From positions 3,534,001-3,598,000 of the forward strand of contig VCCP01000003.1 of assembly GCA_005765155.1 (NCBI GenBank): a DNA stretch of 64,000 bases, read 5' to 3'. Origin of the DNA: Zelopaecilomyces penicillatus (taxonomy: Eukaryota; Ascomycota; Sordariomycetes; Hypocreales; Pseudodiploosporaceae). A model generated the notes under the pieces. That model was not told the DNA's origin and made no database searches. It saw nothing but the letters and a program-made list of their open reading frames with translations. Each line of letters starts with the position of its first letter. The stretch's first letter is position 1. A program made the position numbers and the translations under genes. Below, piece by piece: positions 10,227 through 22,586 of the stretch.

Positions 10227-11949
10227 TTATTCTCCATTATCTGCCTCTTCCCCAATTCGACCTTGATGCTGTGGAGGAAGCTTGAATTGGTATAACAATA
10301 CACATATAAGTGTAGATAAGATAGATAGCCCGAGATATGGCAGCCCCTCCCACAGACCCTTGAGCTTCATCCCTTGTGAAAAGAGCCAAGCCAATGTGGG
10401 ACCGGCACACCAGCCCCCGATAGTTTCCACCATATTTATTAGGGTGAAGAGTGTTGAGATATTATCTGATCCTACGATGGAGGTCAAAACAGACCGGCAC
10501 AGGGGTATTAAACCGTTCCCCATTGTCAGGGTTATTTCTCCAACAACAACGATAGGGATACTATTCCCTGCCATCAGAAAGGCTCCGATGCTGAGACATG
10601 TGGCTGACCACTGCGCGAGGAGAAGATCCTTTCTCACAGAGGATAAGCGATGAGGATGACCGGGTCCTTGCATCAAACCTTTTAGAGCAGGGAGAATAAC
10701 AAGCATAACCAGTATGCTGGTAATTCCACGGATAGACATGAGGTAGCCAGTGTGGGCCAAGGTCCAGCCAAAGCGCTTGCTGATATACTGTACATAGAAC
10801 TGGCCCACCGATTGAGCAACCGGTATAGCCGAGGTGAATGCCGTGAGAATAAAGAAGATGGAAGATGAATTGATGAGGGCAAAAGACCTTGAATAGCGAG
10901 CAGTCGACTCTCTCCAGTGTAATTTGAGAGCTGAGAGAGTAGAGTTGGAGGGTTTTGAAGACTCTCCATCTTCTGAACTAATGATTTCGCAAGAACGAGA
11001 CTGATTCGTATGGAGTGTTTCTGGGATAAAAAAGATGACGCTTGAACCCGTCAAGGCTGTGATTAAAGCTATTAAAATGGGAATCCACGGGGACGCTGAT
11101 TGCATAATTCTGGCCGAGACCAAGGCTCCCAATACAGCGCCAAGGTAGCTTGATACCGCCAGACGGAGAAACATGTTTGATCTGGAACGAGTATGAGGAG
11201 AATATCTACCAAGCGCAGAGACCAAGAGCGTTTGCATGCATACCTAGTAGCTTCAGTCACGGAGTCGGCAACGACGGCATAAATCATGGCAACTGTTATG
11301 CCACTCCCTCCACCAATCAGTTGGAAGAGGGGAGAGGCTAAAATCAGATATACAGGGATTTGTTGCCAAAAACGCAGGACCAGAAAGGTCCAGCTTTCTT
11401 TTAGAATAACGCCAGCAACAGAGAGCAAGAGAACAGGGCGCCGGCCAATTCTTTGTTATTGGGCCCAGTTAGCAACGCAAGTCTTTCTAGCATCGTCCAG
11501 CTTATTAAAAGCCCTATGACTTACTTGTCGGCCAGAATACCGTATGGTAATGCGATCATCATACCTTGGAAGGTTTGTTTATATCAGCAGTTGCAGATCA
11601 AGTCTTCCAGAGCAAGCATGGATGAAGTACCAACGATGGAGTCAATGGATGACTGGGCGCCTAGCAAATAAGCCAGTTTTGACTGTATGGAATCTATCTT
11701 GCAGCGTCGCCGGTCCATCGTAGCGACACCATCACCACCCTCACCATAATGGATTTGGCAAAGCACATCTTCCAGCAGCTTCGTAGTCGGTACTGTGAGG
11801 AGAGCACCCTCCGCAGCTAAGCACAGTATAAAGGCCGACAAGAGGAAAACAATGGGCCGTTGAGCCAGCGACTTTGGGGACTCGGGCTGATGAACCTCCT
11901 CTACCAGGAGCAGCGGAGATGCCTCTGTCGGACGCTGTGAGTCTGTCAT
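10227..11949 (-). CDS. major facilitator superfamily transporter
   Basis: Four exons (11949..11631, 11564..11525, 11450..11244, 11181..10227) encode 506 aa. The second exon is only 40 nt. All junctions keep phase, and the 40-nt exon rebuilds the MFS loop 2-3 signature as LPYGILADKIGRRPVLLLS, matching the consensus G-x-x-x-D-x-x-GRR. About 12 hydrophobic segments are seen, split by a hydrophilic central loop (PETLHTNQSRS to KLHWRES). The start chosen gives MTDSQRPTEASPLL, a usual soluble N-terminus; the upstream in-frame ATG is in less protein-like sequence. It is a plasma or vacuolar membrane drug/metabolite antiporter candidate. It lies 1.2 kb from the NRPS-like enzyme on the same strand and would suit product export. 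Confidence 0.87.
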
Positions 11950-13112
11950 GGTAGGCACTCGAACATGAGTCCAAAACCCAGCTCCGCGACCCCGAACAAG
12001 TAAACCCAAGCCGAGCAAAGCTGGAGGAAGACTGACGGAGTTTGGTGGTGTTGGTGGCGGCCATTGAACTTTGTTTCCATCGCAGCTCGAGGCTTGGGTA
12101 ACTTACGTATCGCTGTGAGCCTGCGACGCATGCTTGAGTGTTGGCAGCACCCCCAATCTCAATCTGGACTTTGGTATGACAGGGAACATGCATAATACCC
12201 AAGGTAGTGTGTGTGAGAGGGAGGGAGGCATCCATCCATCCTCCACCCTCGGCGCCCGTTCATCGGCGGTATCCCAGTTGCTCCCAACCGAGAAGCTTGG
12301 CAGGGTGTTGGTTCTCAGCTTTCGGGGAAACATCCGAAGGAATTAGCGTCTGCTGTGGGCAATAAATCCATCCGTCTGACTCAACATTGTGTACAAGAGA
12401 TGAACTGTAAGTGTATATATTTCCATATATTGAGATCAAATGAGACAAAAACTTCGTGGCGGTTTGTTGATAGACTGCCATGACAAGACTCCATGGACAA
12501 GGCAAATCGCATTGATGCTAAATTAAGGCTGCGACATCCGGCGAGCTACAGTACCATCGGTCGACGCAGAGGTACATTCTGGAACCCCACGAAGGAAGAA
12601 ACGGACACACTTTAATTGGTTAGTTTGCGAGCTTTTGGACTAATTACCGCGCCGCCAAATGACCATGATGTTGATTAAGGTACCGATGGAGATGAAAGAA
12701 AGAGGAGAACAAAGAGGCAAAAAACAAGAAGGGATGGATAAAAGTGTTCCATTAGTGATTGTTTAGTCACTGTAGCGTTAAAGGAACAGTAAATCCGCTG
12801 TAACTTGGAAGGAGGTACACCCACTGTAGATAACTTCAGTGAAGCATTCAGCGCGCTGCTACAGCTTATTAGTGCCAAACCGCGTCACTGCGTGGGGGGT
12901 TGATGTGCCATCAATGGATTAGACATATCACAGGCAAAATCACATGATGGCATTATTCCCTACACAGTCTTCCGTAAGGCCATCTTTCACTCTTCCCCAT
13001 GCCAATTTTATGTATTCATCAAGTTCAGTTGCCTTCCAACAGACCATCAATCCATGCTCGTCAATGGTCCAATATGTTAAACAATCATCGCAGCAATAAA
13101 TCAACAAGCCAG
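11950..13112. other. intergenic region between MFS and NRPS-like genes
   Basis: 1.16 kb holding the MFS promoter and the 3' flank of the NRPS-like gene. ORFs are short and not protein-like. Confidence 0.45.
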
Positions 13113-16100
13113 TTATGCCTTTTCATGCGATAGCCAATCCTGGATCCAACCACCCATCCACTCCGCCCGCAACGGCTCCAAGCTTTGAAGAAGCGGACTC
13201 ATCTTTGCCGTCTGCGCTGTGTCCAATCGTGCCATCATCCCTTCTCTATGCGAGACGTCTCTGTAAAAATCGAGGAGCTTGAAGCCTGGGTTCTTGTACG
13301 CCATCTCGGCGCCGATCTTTAAGTCTTGGCTCTCGGTCGAGGATATTGACTGAAGATGGTCGACCCAATCGGAATAAGGTAAGATGCGGATGTCTTCTGC
13401 CTCAGTGTGAGACAGGTTTTCTTTAATGGTAGGAAGTAGCTGCGTCCATGCAATGGTAGAGGGATTCACCGCGTGAAAGACGAGCGGCCTGGAACTAGTT
13501 TCCTTGCGGACATGATGTGAAGCAAAATCCAGGATAATACTGTTCAGTCGATCGATGGGGATCCAGTCAATGTCGCCCATCATTCCGTCAGGAACTTGCT
13601 CATCTTTGAACCCAATGCTCTCTGGCAATGCTTTGATATGTTTCGAGCTGATAATCATACTCGGGAACCATTCGTTTCGGTTCCATCCTCGAAGCGTTTC
13701 CACCGCACCTGCTACCTGGCCAATACGAACAATGCCAGTCTGCAAACCAATCTCCCGTGAAGCATAATCAAGAATCAACTCAGCGATATACTTGCTCTCG
13801 CCATATCCTGTGTTTGCGGGGGACTCCATATCGTAGAGCACCTCTTCAGGTACGACCGAGGCAGCATTAGCCGTCTTGAGGAAATTGGCCGTCGCACTGA
13901 TACTAGAAAGGAAGAGCAGAGACGGTATGTGACTGGAATGAGCTGCTAGTGACAGCAGATTCACGATTCCATCCAAGCTTGGCTTGAAGGAGATCAAGGA
14001 GCGGTTGAAGTCGACAGGCCAGGCGTTGTGAATGATCTGAGTAACCTGGGATTTCACCAGTTCCATGTCGGAGCTCGGAAGCCCAAGGTCTGGCTTTGTC
14101 AGGTTGCCAGTCAAGAAGGTGACACGCGTAGGTGGGAACTCGACAGAAAGCCCGCGAGCCGTGTTTCTCCTGATTTGGACTTTTTGTGAATCTAGCGACC
14201 GATTCAAGCAGTAAATGTGAGCAACCTTGCTGTCGCGGAGAAGTCCGTCCAAAAGGAAAGAGCCAACAGTTCCCGTGGACCCTGTTAGTAGAACAACCTG
14301 GGATTCTTGCTGCGAGGTATCGTGAGGGGGGTGTTCAATCTTGACATCTTTGCAGAGAGACAAGAGGGCTGCCTTTTGTGCTTCAAGCATTTCAGTTATC
14401 TGCTTGGTGCGAACCCTTGTGGTCCCGTTTGTTGTTTGTTGTTGGGATTCGGATCCAGTCCCAACAACCAAGTCTACCAGAGACCCAATAGAAGGATTCA
14501 TGTAGATCGTCTTGGGTTCGATGGAGGAAAACTCCGGGTGCTGTTTAAACCCTCGGCTTAATCTATGAACGATCAAGGAGTCCATTCCCAAACTGAAGAA
14601 CTCATCTTCATCGGCCATCTCATCCCAACCGGTCACTTGCCTTACAAACATCTGAACCACTCGCGACACAATGTCTCGGTTGGTGATGTCAAAATCCTCT
14701 GGGAGAGTGAAAGACATGCCGGTATCTGCCTTGTTGTCTAGATCGTCCAGTTCCTCTTTGTACAAGGCAAGAGTTCCTTTTCTTTGAACAGTCCCCTTTC
14801 CAGTTCGCGCCATGGGTTTCTCTGGAGTGGTGAGCAGTATTCTGGTTTGAGAAATATGAGCGTATCCCGGGTAGTAGCTGTTGGCTTTGCGAACTACGGG
14901 CCAAATGCGCTCAATAATTTTCTGCTTCTCCTCGCCGGAAACGTCTTTCGCGGTGTCGACGAGTTCAATGAGTAGAGCTGCTTCAAACTGCCCCTCGCCA
15001 GACATGAGAACGCTCCGCACCTCCGGATGCCCAGTGACCATGTGTTCAAAAGATACTGGATTGGCTTTTTCTCCAGTCAAGAATACAATTACGTCGTCGA
15101 GGCGACTTTCATGCACCCATGAGTTTGGCGACTCCTGCTGATGCGGTGTGAATAAATCACCGGTTTCGTATTCTTCAAGTTCTGGGAATATAGCGAAGAC
15201 GGGCTCTGACCTTCCATGTACATGCTTGTTGACTAGTACGAGCTCGTGCAGGTCGTCAAATCGGTGCCGCAGCTCTGCGTTTATTTGCGGGTGAAACTCT
15301 ACTGAGCGCCAATCGGTCTTCTGAGAAAGACGGTTTCGATAAATCAGTGGGAATGATCCAAACTCGCTGGACCCAAAAATCTGGTGTAAAGGCATGCTCG
15401 AGGCAACGACATCTCCAGCCTCTCGGGGCGGTTTTCCACCAATATAGAAGAGGTGCTCTATCTTGGACGCCAACGTAGCCAAGGACTCTTTGTCTTGGCT
15501 CAATTCTTGCAACACCATGGGGGCCACCAGAGCCCAGTCAACTTTGGTGTTGCTAACAGCTTCAACGATGCTTTGGAGAGATGGTGGAGGCCCTGGCAAT
15601 GGGTAGACTGGGTAGCTGTCATTAAAGATGGGGACAAAGAGTGAAAAGGCCAAGCCAGCCATCTATAGATGCATATTAGTTTGGTGTAAAGTGTCGACCT
15701 TGGGCAGATACAATGGGGAATAAATGTTGTTTGTGAGATGGGATTATATGACAAGCTTCTGGGAAGACGTACGTGAAACGCAGGTAGAGTGATGAGAGTT
15801 GAACCTTGTGTCAATAGCCTGTTGGGACTATCGAAGCCTTCGGGGGGCTCAAGGAGGGTGTTTGAGACCACGGCTGCTATGAACTGGTTTGTAAACACCA
15901 ATGGCTTTGGGATGCCTTGAATATATCGTGTTAGTCATTTTGTATAAAAATCAGCAGTCTGGGCGAGGAACACACCTGTTGAGCCAGACGTATGCAAGAC
16001 GCACACGGGGTCATTCTTAGCCTCTTCATATGTCTTGGTATAAGGATACTCGGTGACATCTTGAACATTGAGGAGATCCTGTAGTGAAGGCACATGCAGT

Positions 16101-16677
16101 TTCTGCGATATGTCACATTGAGAAACCAGCGCTACGGGAGCGGGCTCTGGTGAAGTTGTGAGCACAATTTTGCACTGTAACTGACCGAGAAGAACTTCAA
16201 AAGCAACTTTGCTATTCCTCAGCGACGGGTAAAACACCTATTCAATTTCATCATGTTTGCACTCATTCAATTACATTTGGGGGAGAAAGAGGCCAAAACA
16301 ACGCCCTAGATACTTACCTTGTAACCCGTTTTGATAGCTGCGAGCAGGATGATGGAGTACCGAAGATCCCCAGGCCCAAGGTACGCAAGCGTCTCAAAAT
16401 TATCATCATTGTTATTATCATCATTATTCTCATCATCATCACTCTTTTTCTTCAGGCTGTTGTGAAGCCACCAGGCCATGTGGTTGACGGCGTTCCATAC
16501 TTGGAGATTACTAGCGGAACGGAAGCCGTTGGCATACGAAGTAGGCAAGGCGGGGAGTTTGGCAAAGATGCCGCTGGGATTGTTGTCTTTGCGATGGTTT
16601 AGGGCTGATATCATGTGTTGCCGGATCTCGTTGGGAGGGAGGGGGGACGCATTGGATGGGGGGATTGCGTCGCCCAT
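13113..16677 (-). CDS. NRPS-like enzyme, adenylation-thiolation-reductase (A-T-R)
   Basis: Four exons (16677..16318, 16237..15976, 15915..15773, 15662..13113) encode 1104 aa. The adenylation domain covers roughly residues 1-560. Core A3 is HTSGSTGIPKPL, created across the second intron; A5-like GSSEFG is near 352, A7-like YETGDLF near 420 and A10-like RTGKG near 544. The carrier domain follows with FFSLGMDSL (phosphopantetheine serine about 617). A reductase domain starts near 710 with the Rossmann motif LTGSTGTVG and has the catalytic YGESK. No condensation domain is present. Such enzymes activate a carboxylic acid as AMP ester, load it on the carrier and release it as aldehyde or alcohol with NADPH. 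The substrate is unknown. An Asn/Asp-rich insert (DDDENNDDNNN) sits near residue 80. Confidence 0.93.
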
Positions 16678-17301
16678 TTTGTTTTTTAATTTAATTTAAT
16701 ATTTGATTCTCTGAATTGTGCTTTTGTTGTAGAGTAGGTAATAAATGGCTGCAAATTATAGATTTGCCAATGTCAAGAGGTTGTCTGAGGGTGTGTTCTA
16801 CATGACTCTCTTTGAAAGTTGGAACCTTCTCAACCTCGGACGCAGCCAGAGTAACCCAAACCCCCCCCCCCCCAAGCAAACAACACACTGAGAATGATTA
16901 ATGATCAAGCCAGTCAAAGGATTCACATGGAAGCGGGGAGGGATTCTCCCTGGGCTGTAATGGTCTGCACGGTGCTCTTTCTCATGACAGGACATGGCAT
17001 GTATGTACAGGATACAACTCACCAACACATATACATACCAAGACATAATAACGCATATTACACTATTAACCCACACACACATCAAATCGAACATTGCCAG
17101 CCTGCATCGCGGCTTACCAACACACCACCACCACCACCACCACCACACCAAGACACCAAGACACTACCCTCACCTCTTGGCGTTGTAGTTCTCTCACTCT
17201 CATTCTCACTTTCTTTTCTCAACTTCCTTCTCTCAACTTCCTTCTGTCTCTGTTATCACCATCTAGGGAAAAAGTCTCTCATCTCCAAAGATTCCACCGT
17301 C
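16678..17301. promoter_or_regulatory. divergent promoter between NRPS-like and DUF302-like genes
   Basis: 623 bp between divergent starts. It contains a run of 13 C at 16861-16873, a CAC/CCA-rich stretch at about 17120-17147, and two near-perfect copies of TCTCAACTTCCTTC around 17216-17245. A CT-rich tract just upstream of a start is common in fungal promoters. Shared control of the two genes is plausible but only inferred. Confidence 0.4.
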
Positions 17302-17904
17302 ATGCCCGTCTCACTGCCGCCCAATGCCATGGTAGAAACCATCTCCGTCCGGCGACTAACCATCAACATCCCCTCACCCTACGCCAACGTCATCAAGCGC
17401 TTCCGCTCCCTCGTCCCGCCGATCAAGCTGAGCGACCTCCGCACCCAGACCGGCCCAACGGCCATCGCCCAAGTCATCCAACACACGGGAAGTACGACAG
17501 AGTTTGTGCTGTTTGCCGAGTTTGATCACGGACGGTGGATTCAGCACTTCCCTCCCTTTTCGGCGGGCACCGCTTCGCAGCAGCAGCAGCAGGGTGATGA
17601 TGCCGCCGGTTCCACCAGTTCCACCAGCTCCACCAGTCCTAATGTACATCGATTCATTTTTGGAAACCCGCTCTTTGCTATTACGATGATTCGGGAGAGT
17701 CTTGCAGCGGCGCTGCATGTGCCGCTGGATTGTGGCTTTGTAGAGCAGGAAGATGGCACGGCGAGTATGGTCATGTTGCTGCCGGATGGACTGGTTGCTG
17801 GACATGCGGCGGCACGTGAGAATGAGCAACTCCATGAAGCGACCGGCACGTTAGAGAGTAAAGTATTCGCATTGATTGAGGCAATTGGAAAAGTAGAAGA
17901 GTAG
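17302..17904 (+). CDS. DUF302-like protein
   Basis: A single exon of 200 aa from the ATG giving MPVSLPPNAMVET; a second ATG ten codons on is also possible. The upstream in-frame part of the open frame is low-complexity (poly-Pro) and was rejected as coding. The segment FIFGNPLFAITMIRESLAAALHVPL resembles the core of DUF302 proteins (GNP-x-x-A-x-x-M followed by the PLR-type strand). The C-terminal helix KVFALIEAIGKV also fits. A Gln/Ser/Thr-rich insert (QQQQQGDDAAGSTSSTSST) splits the domain. Function is unknown for the family. No signal peptide is seen. It is divergent from the NRPS-like gene and convergent with the desaturase. Confidence 0.8.
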   Translation: MPVSLPPNAMVETISVRRLTINIPSPYANVIKRFRSLVPPIKLSDLRTQTGPTAIAQVIQHTGSTTEFVLFAEFDHGRWIQHFPPFSAGTASQQQQQGDDAAGSTSSTSSTSPNVHRFIFGNPLFAITMIRESLAAALHVPLDCGFVEQEDGTASMVMLLPDGLVAGHAAARENEQLHEATGTLESKVFALIEAIGKVEE

Positions 17905-17947
17905 TATCTTGATTGATGAACTTAAAACTAATCATTGATTGCACACA

Positions 17948-17967
17948 AACGAACGAACGAACGAACA
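17948..17967. repeat. (GAAC)n microsatellite
   Basis: About five tandem ACGA/GAAC units directly after the DUF302-like stop codon, in the 3' UTR. Confidence 0.7.
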
Positions 17968-18027
17968 ACCAAATTTCCTCCCTCATCAATACGTAATTCA
18001 TTTGTTAGGCCATGTTTCCATCGGGGA

Positions 18028-18079
18028 TTTTTTTTTTTTTTTCTTTTTTCCTTTTCTCTTTTTTTTTTTTTTTTTTTTA
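18028..18079. repeat. poly-T tract between convergent genes
   Basis: About 50 bp almost purely T with a few C, in the 190-bp gap between the ends of the DUF302-like gene and the desaturase. It starts 15 bp past the desaturase stop codon reading on the minus strand (as poly-A there). Confidence 0.75.
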
Positions 18080-18094
18080 GTTCATCCAGCTCGT

Positions 18095-19589
18095 TTAATC
18101 AAACTTCTTGGGCCTAAACTGTGCGCCGGGCACAATAGCCGATCCTCGCATCTTGTACTCCGGGTAAGGACTCACACCACCTTGGTACCATAAGGCCTCA
18201 TTAGCCGGGTTCTTCTCCCCTTCTCTTCGTAGACCAAAGCTCTGATCCTTCTCGGCATTCCCCTCCACCCACTGACAATCACGGAATGCGACCTTGAGGT
18301 CTTCGTATCCGAAAGTACCTCGCCCGTGGTAGTGTTTCCCGAGAAGCGGCACAATGGCCTTGCTCACAATGGGAGTGTAGTAGTGAGGTATACGGGAGAA
18401 GAGGTGGTGAGTGACATGATCAGAAAAGATATTGTGCATAAAGTGCGTGCCAATGATGCCAAAGTCGCGGTCGATGGTGGCTGTAGCTCCGCGGAGGAAT
18501 GTCCATGATTCTGCCGTGTACTTGGGGATGGAAGGGTGCGTGTGGTGGAGGTAGGTGATCATGACTGTGAGGGTTCAAACAAATCGTTGCGCGTTAGTAG
18601 ATGCATGTAATCCTTTTATTTCGTGCATGGGGAAGATCGCGGGAAGGATTTCCCAACTTACCGATCCAGTGGCTGACCCATGTCCATGGCACAATGTACA
18701 CCCAGAAGAGAGTCTCAAAGGACCCAAACACTCCGTACAGATAGTATAAAGTCGAGATGGTTGCCAAGCAGCCCAGGTCAGACATGATGATGGACTTGAC
18801 TTCAGACTCGCGGAACAAGGCCCCCCACGGGTCAAAATGGCTGTGTCGCCACGCTGACATGCCCTTCTTGAGCACCGCCGACGGAGGACAGGTGATGTTG
18901 GAGATGATGTACCAGTTCCACCCAATAGTCTGCTGGAGCAAGATGCGCAGGAACAGAACCACGGGGGCGTCCTGGCCAACCTCGTTGAGCGTCTCAACCA
19001 TGTGTCCAATCTTGGTGGCATACTCTCCACGTCTCGGCGGGACGTAGTTGAGATCCTTTTCAATATGGTTGGCGTAGATATGGTGACGACGGTGCGTTGA
19101 TTTCCAGGAGAAGTAAGGGGCGAGAAGAGCCGAGTGCAAGATGAAGCCCACAGTGTCGTTCAAGTGGCCCGAGGTCGAGAAGGCGCTGTGTCCGCAGTCG
19201 TGCGCAATCACCCAGAGGCCAGTCCAGACGATGCCCTGGGCGAAGCCGTAGACACTGACCACGGCATAGTATGCGAGGTTTGATTCGTTGACGAGCTTGG
19301 TGTGTAACAAATAGTAGAGGCTGTAGAGCAGGGCGGCTGAGTAGACCAAGTCTCGACCGAGGTAGAAGAAGGACCAGAACAGTGACGGCTTGAAGCAATA
19401 GGCCGGGATAGCTTGCCGAAGTTCTCGCACGCTCACTTCATCATTGAGTTTCTATACCAAATGTCAGTCAGTCTGATGTAAATGAAGAGAGAGAAGTGAA
19501 TATAAGAGCGAGACACATACACCTCCTTCAACCAACTCAGTTGGATGAGGTTCTTGCTGGGTCTGGAACCCTGTTCTCTCAGTTTCCAT
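18095..19589 (-). CDS. membrane fatty acid desaturase (delta-12/omega-3 type)
   Basis: Three exons (19589..19521, 19451..18662, 18564..18095) encode 442 aa. Three histidine boxes that bind the di-iron centre are present: HDCGH at 107-111, HRRHH at 143-147 and HVTHH at 336-340. Hydrophobic pairs lie between them, as in ER-membrane acyl-lipid desaturases of oleate or linoleate. The exon 1 donor is GTATGT after codon 23; the GTGTAT three bases earlier shifts the frame into a stop. Regiochemistry (delta-12 or omega-3) cannot be settled by eye, and HDCGH rather than HECGH leans away from the housekeeping delta-12 enzyme. The third box HVTHH differs from the usual fungal HVAHH. Its position beside the NRPS-like gene and the hydrolase makes a pathway-specific copy possible. 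Confidence 0.92.
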
Positions 19590-21758
19590 GATATCGATCA
19601 AATGATGACCTCAATAAACTCAATAGAGACTATCCAAGCTCTGTAGGATTTGTTTGGATTGCAGACAAAGGCCCCAGCAGCTCTGAGGTAAAAAAGTGAA
19701 AACTTGGCTTTATATTTTAAAAGGATTTCGAGCAAGGCAGGCAGGCAGGCTCTCATCGGGAAATAAACCCTGCCAAGAAGTCTAAGCGTACGTACCGTAT
19801 ACCTTCTTTTGCAGCTTTCGATTTGTGTCTTTGATACCTTGGTAGTGGATCAGCACACGCTAAGCTTGGGCTCGATATCACAGTCATGGTGGGTGTCACG
19901 ATTGTTCATGTGTTTTGTTTTTTCTTGACCCCCTCCAAGAGATGTTAGTTAGTCTATGCAGACATTCGTAGCCCAGTTCCGCTAGTCATAGTTGGTCTAG
20001 AACCTTGGCCCGGGGTTGTGGTGGTTCAACGTAACTAACATACATACCTGGATCCCCATCGACCTCTTGGTGTTGAAACATGGGTTCACTTAGGAACCCC
20101 CCCCCCCCAAACATCATCTCGCCTCCATACCCAGTCCTACATCATACGACTACGTACGTAGGTGTATGTACATGAACCACGCGGGCGTTGCAACTCGGCA
20201 TGCATGTATGATGTACTGTGTGGGTGCATTTCTGTCTTTCCCGGCCGTGTGTTGGAGACTTGGAGTCACATCTTCACCACTCACAAGCCCCAATCCAGCC
20301 CGCCGCTGGGCCTATTCTGGCGGCACATACATGTACAGCGCATGTAACTCTCCTCCTCCAACGCATTGCATGAAATGGGATGTTTGGTGAAGTTCTCTCC
20401 CAGGCTCTAACGGGCGCGGCATTAATTAGTAGAATAAGCCAAACGAACTGGGATTGGAATCCCCGAGCCCACATGGCCTATCAAGCTAATATGAACTTGC
20501 GATGATATAATAATCAACGTTGCAGGATTGGTTGAGTTCAGCTGGCTAGCCAAAACGATATGAATTGCCGAGGAACCACTTACTCTACTACCTAGGCTAG
20601 TTACTGTGCCGCACCACCGTTTATAAACGGGGCTTGACAAGCTTGACAAGCGCAACACAAGTTACAAGGCGAAGTTTAGTTGCAGTAGTTAGTTCAGTCA
20701 ATAAACTACTGGGCGCCTTCTAGCAGTTTTCGGTTTTGGTTTTTTTCGGAGTTGCAAAAAGGAAACCCCAACTTGGCTGAGTTGGTTGTGACGTGTGGAC
20801 GCCCAGGGCAGCAGCAGCAGCCCTGACGCAAAACATGTTGACAAGGGAGTAAACATGATGATGATGCAGGTCAGGATGGAAACGGACAAGAGTCGAGGAA
20901 TGCAAATGCAGGTTGAGCAGATTCGGAAATGTGGGAAAGGGTTTCATAATCTTACCAGTTCAAGACCCAACAGCAACATTATGCGTTAAAGAGAGAGAGT
21001 GGGGGGAGACGTGGAGACGGCGGGGGGTTGGGGCACAGCAATTATCATGTCCAAGCTACAACTTACTTACTTACACAGTCAAAGTCTATGTGGGTAAGCA
21101 GCCACGAAAAAGCGCCCATCAAAGGAGAAAACAAGGCCAAAGCTGAAGATCGGATCGAGAGAACATCTCCAACACAAGCAAAAATGCAAGGGAGGGAGGG
21201 GTGGGAGAGGGGGTGCGTGTCACTGTTTCTAAAACACCAAAATGGCACTGCGCGGGCCCGGATGGAGCTCTACATCCCCCCTGAAGTCAAAGTAACAGAT
21301 GATCGATTTGGATAAATAACAAGTGATAACTGAACTGATTAGATCGAGAATACCCCGACAGGAAGTTTTAATTATATCACTCAAAACCCCTTCTTGGGAT
21401 GTTTGTCTATTTACAGCCGCGTAAACACTCCGACTTGCATACAATACAGCAAGGCCAAGAATGAGTTGTCTATGAACCTCTCCGTTTTGAAAAAAATTAA
21501 AAATAATAAAGCACTAGATGTAAAAACAAAACACTGGCTTTCATGTGATCTTGTCTACTTTTTAGTTGCATTAAATAGTTTCCTCAACATCAACATCTCT
21601 CGGCAATCCCACGTCTCTCGGCGTATACATTACATCTTTCCCTTCCCCCCTTTCAGAACGGGTTGCCGAGTTTCCCTTTTTTCCCCTCTCTACCCAACCA
21701 CACATACTTACATCAAAAAGAGCAAAAGCCTGTTTTTTGTATACTTTTTACACACACA
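19590..21758. other. 2.2-kb divergent intergenic region (desaturase/hydrolase)
   Basis: No supported gene. It holds a run of about 12 C at 20097-20108, TACGTACCGTAT at 19789-19800 (200 bp before the desaturase start) and TACGTACGTA at 20151-20160. An AT-rich stretch near 21480-21590 and a CT-rich stretch lead to the hydrolase start. Confidence 0.4.
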
Positions 21759-21949
21759 ATGACACAATCCCACAAGGTGACGCCTCTGGAGGATCATTTT
21801 CCTTTTGATATTATATCCCACTTGGTCCCTGTCGCGCCATTCCGCGAGTATCCGTACGCCATCATCGATGAGAAAAGAGGCCTTTGTCTATCGGTGAAAC
21901 AATACGTTCCTCGCAGTAGAGGTTCCATCTCTGTCAGCAAAGCTGGGTC

Positions 21950-21982
<33 letters not shown>

Positions 21983-22534
21983 AAATGAGGATGGAGATGG
22001 AGATGGAGATAGCGGCATTACGATTATCGCCGCGGGAGGCTTGGGCTTCATCAAGGAGCTTTACGAGCCTCTATTCGCTGACCTGTTTCACCGGGCAAAA
22101 CACTCCGGCGTGAACATCCGCTCCATCTGGATGGCTGACATGTTCAACATTGGTGAAAGCGCAGTGGCAAATCGAGAGAATCTCGGCTGCGACCCGGCCT
22201 GGATAGACCACGCTCGGGATTTGTGGTGTGTTATCAACCATTTTCGCAATCAGATGCCGAAACCCATCTTTGGCCTTGGTCACTCGTTTGGGTGTAATCA
22301 GCTACTGTGCTTGTCCTCCTGGCATCCCAGTCTGTTTCATTCATTTGCTTTTATCGAGCCTGGGATCGATAGGCAGTATGGCAGGGGGATCACGATTCCG
22401 TGGGCGTTGCAAACTCTCAAGCAAAAGGCTGCGTGGCCAACAAGGGAGGAGGCTGAAGTCAGTCTAGTCAAAGCCCATGATGCGCAGTCTTGGGATGAGA
22501 GAGTTGTTGCGAGACTGAAGCATTATGCAATTTC

Positions 22535-22586
<52 letters not shown>

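Noticed and set aside
13113..15662. 849-aa ORF taken as a complete gene
   Set aside because: It lacks the N-terminal half of the adenylation domain including HTSGSTG; three upstream exons supply it in phase.
19521..19524. Alternative GTGTAT donor for desaturase exon 1
   Set aside because: It shifts the frame into a stop in exon 2; the GTATGT two bases downstream keeps it.
21229..21444. Minus-strand ORF with GDVELHPGP, resembling a 2A peptide or LINE motif
   Set aside because: His replaces the required Asn before PGP, no neighbouring reverse transcriptase or polyprotein sequence is seen, and the ORF is short.
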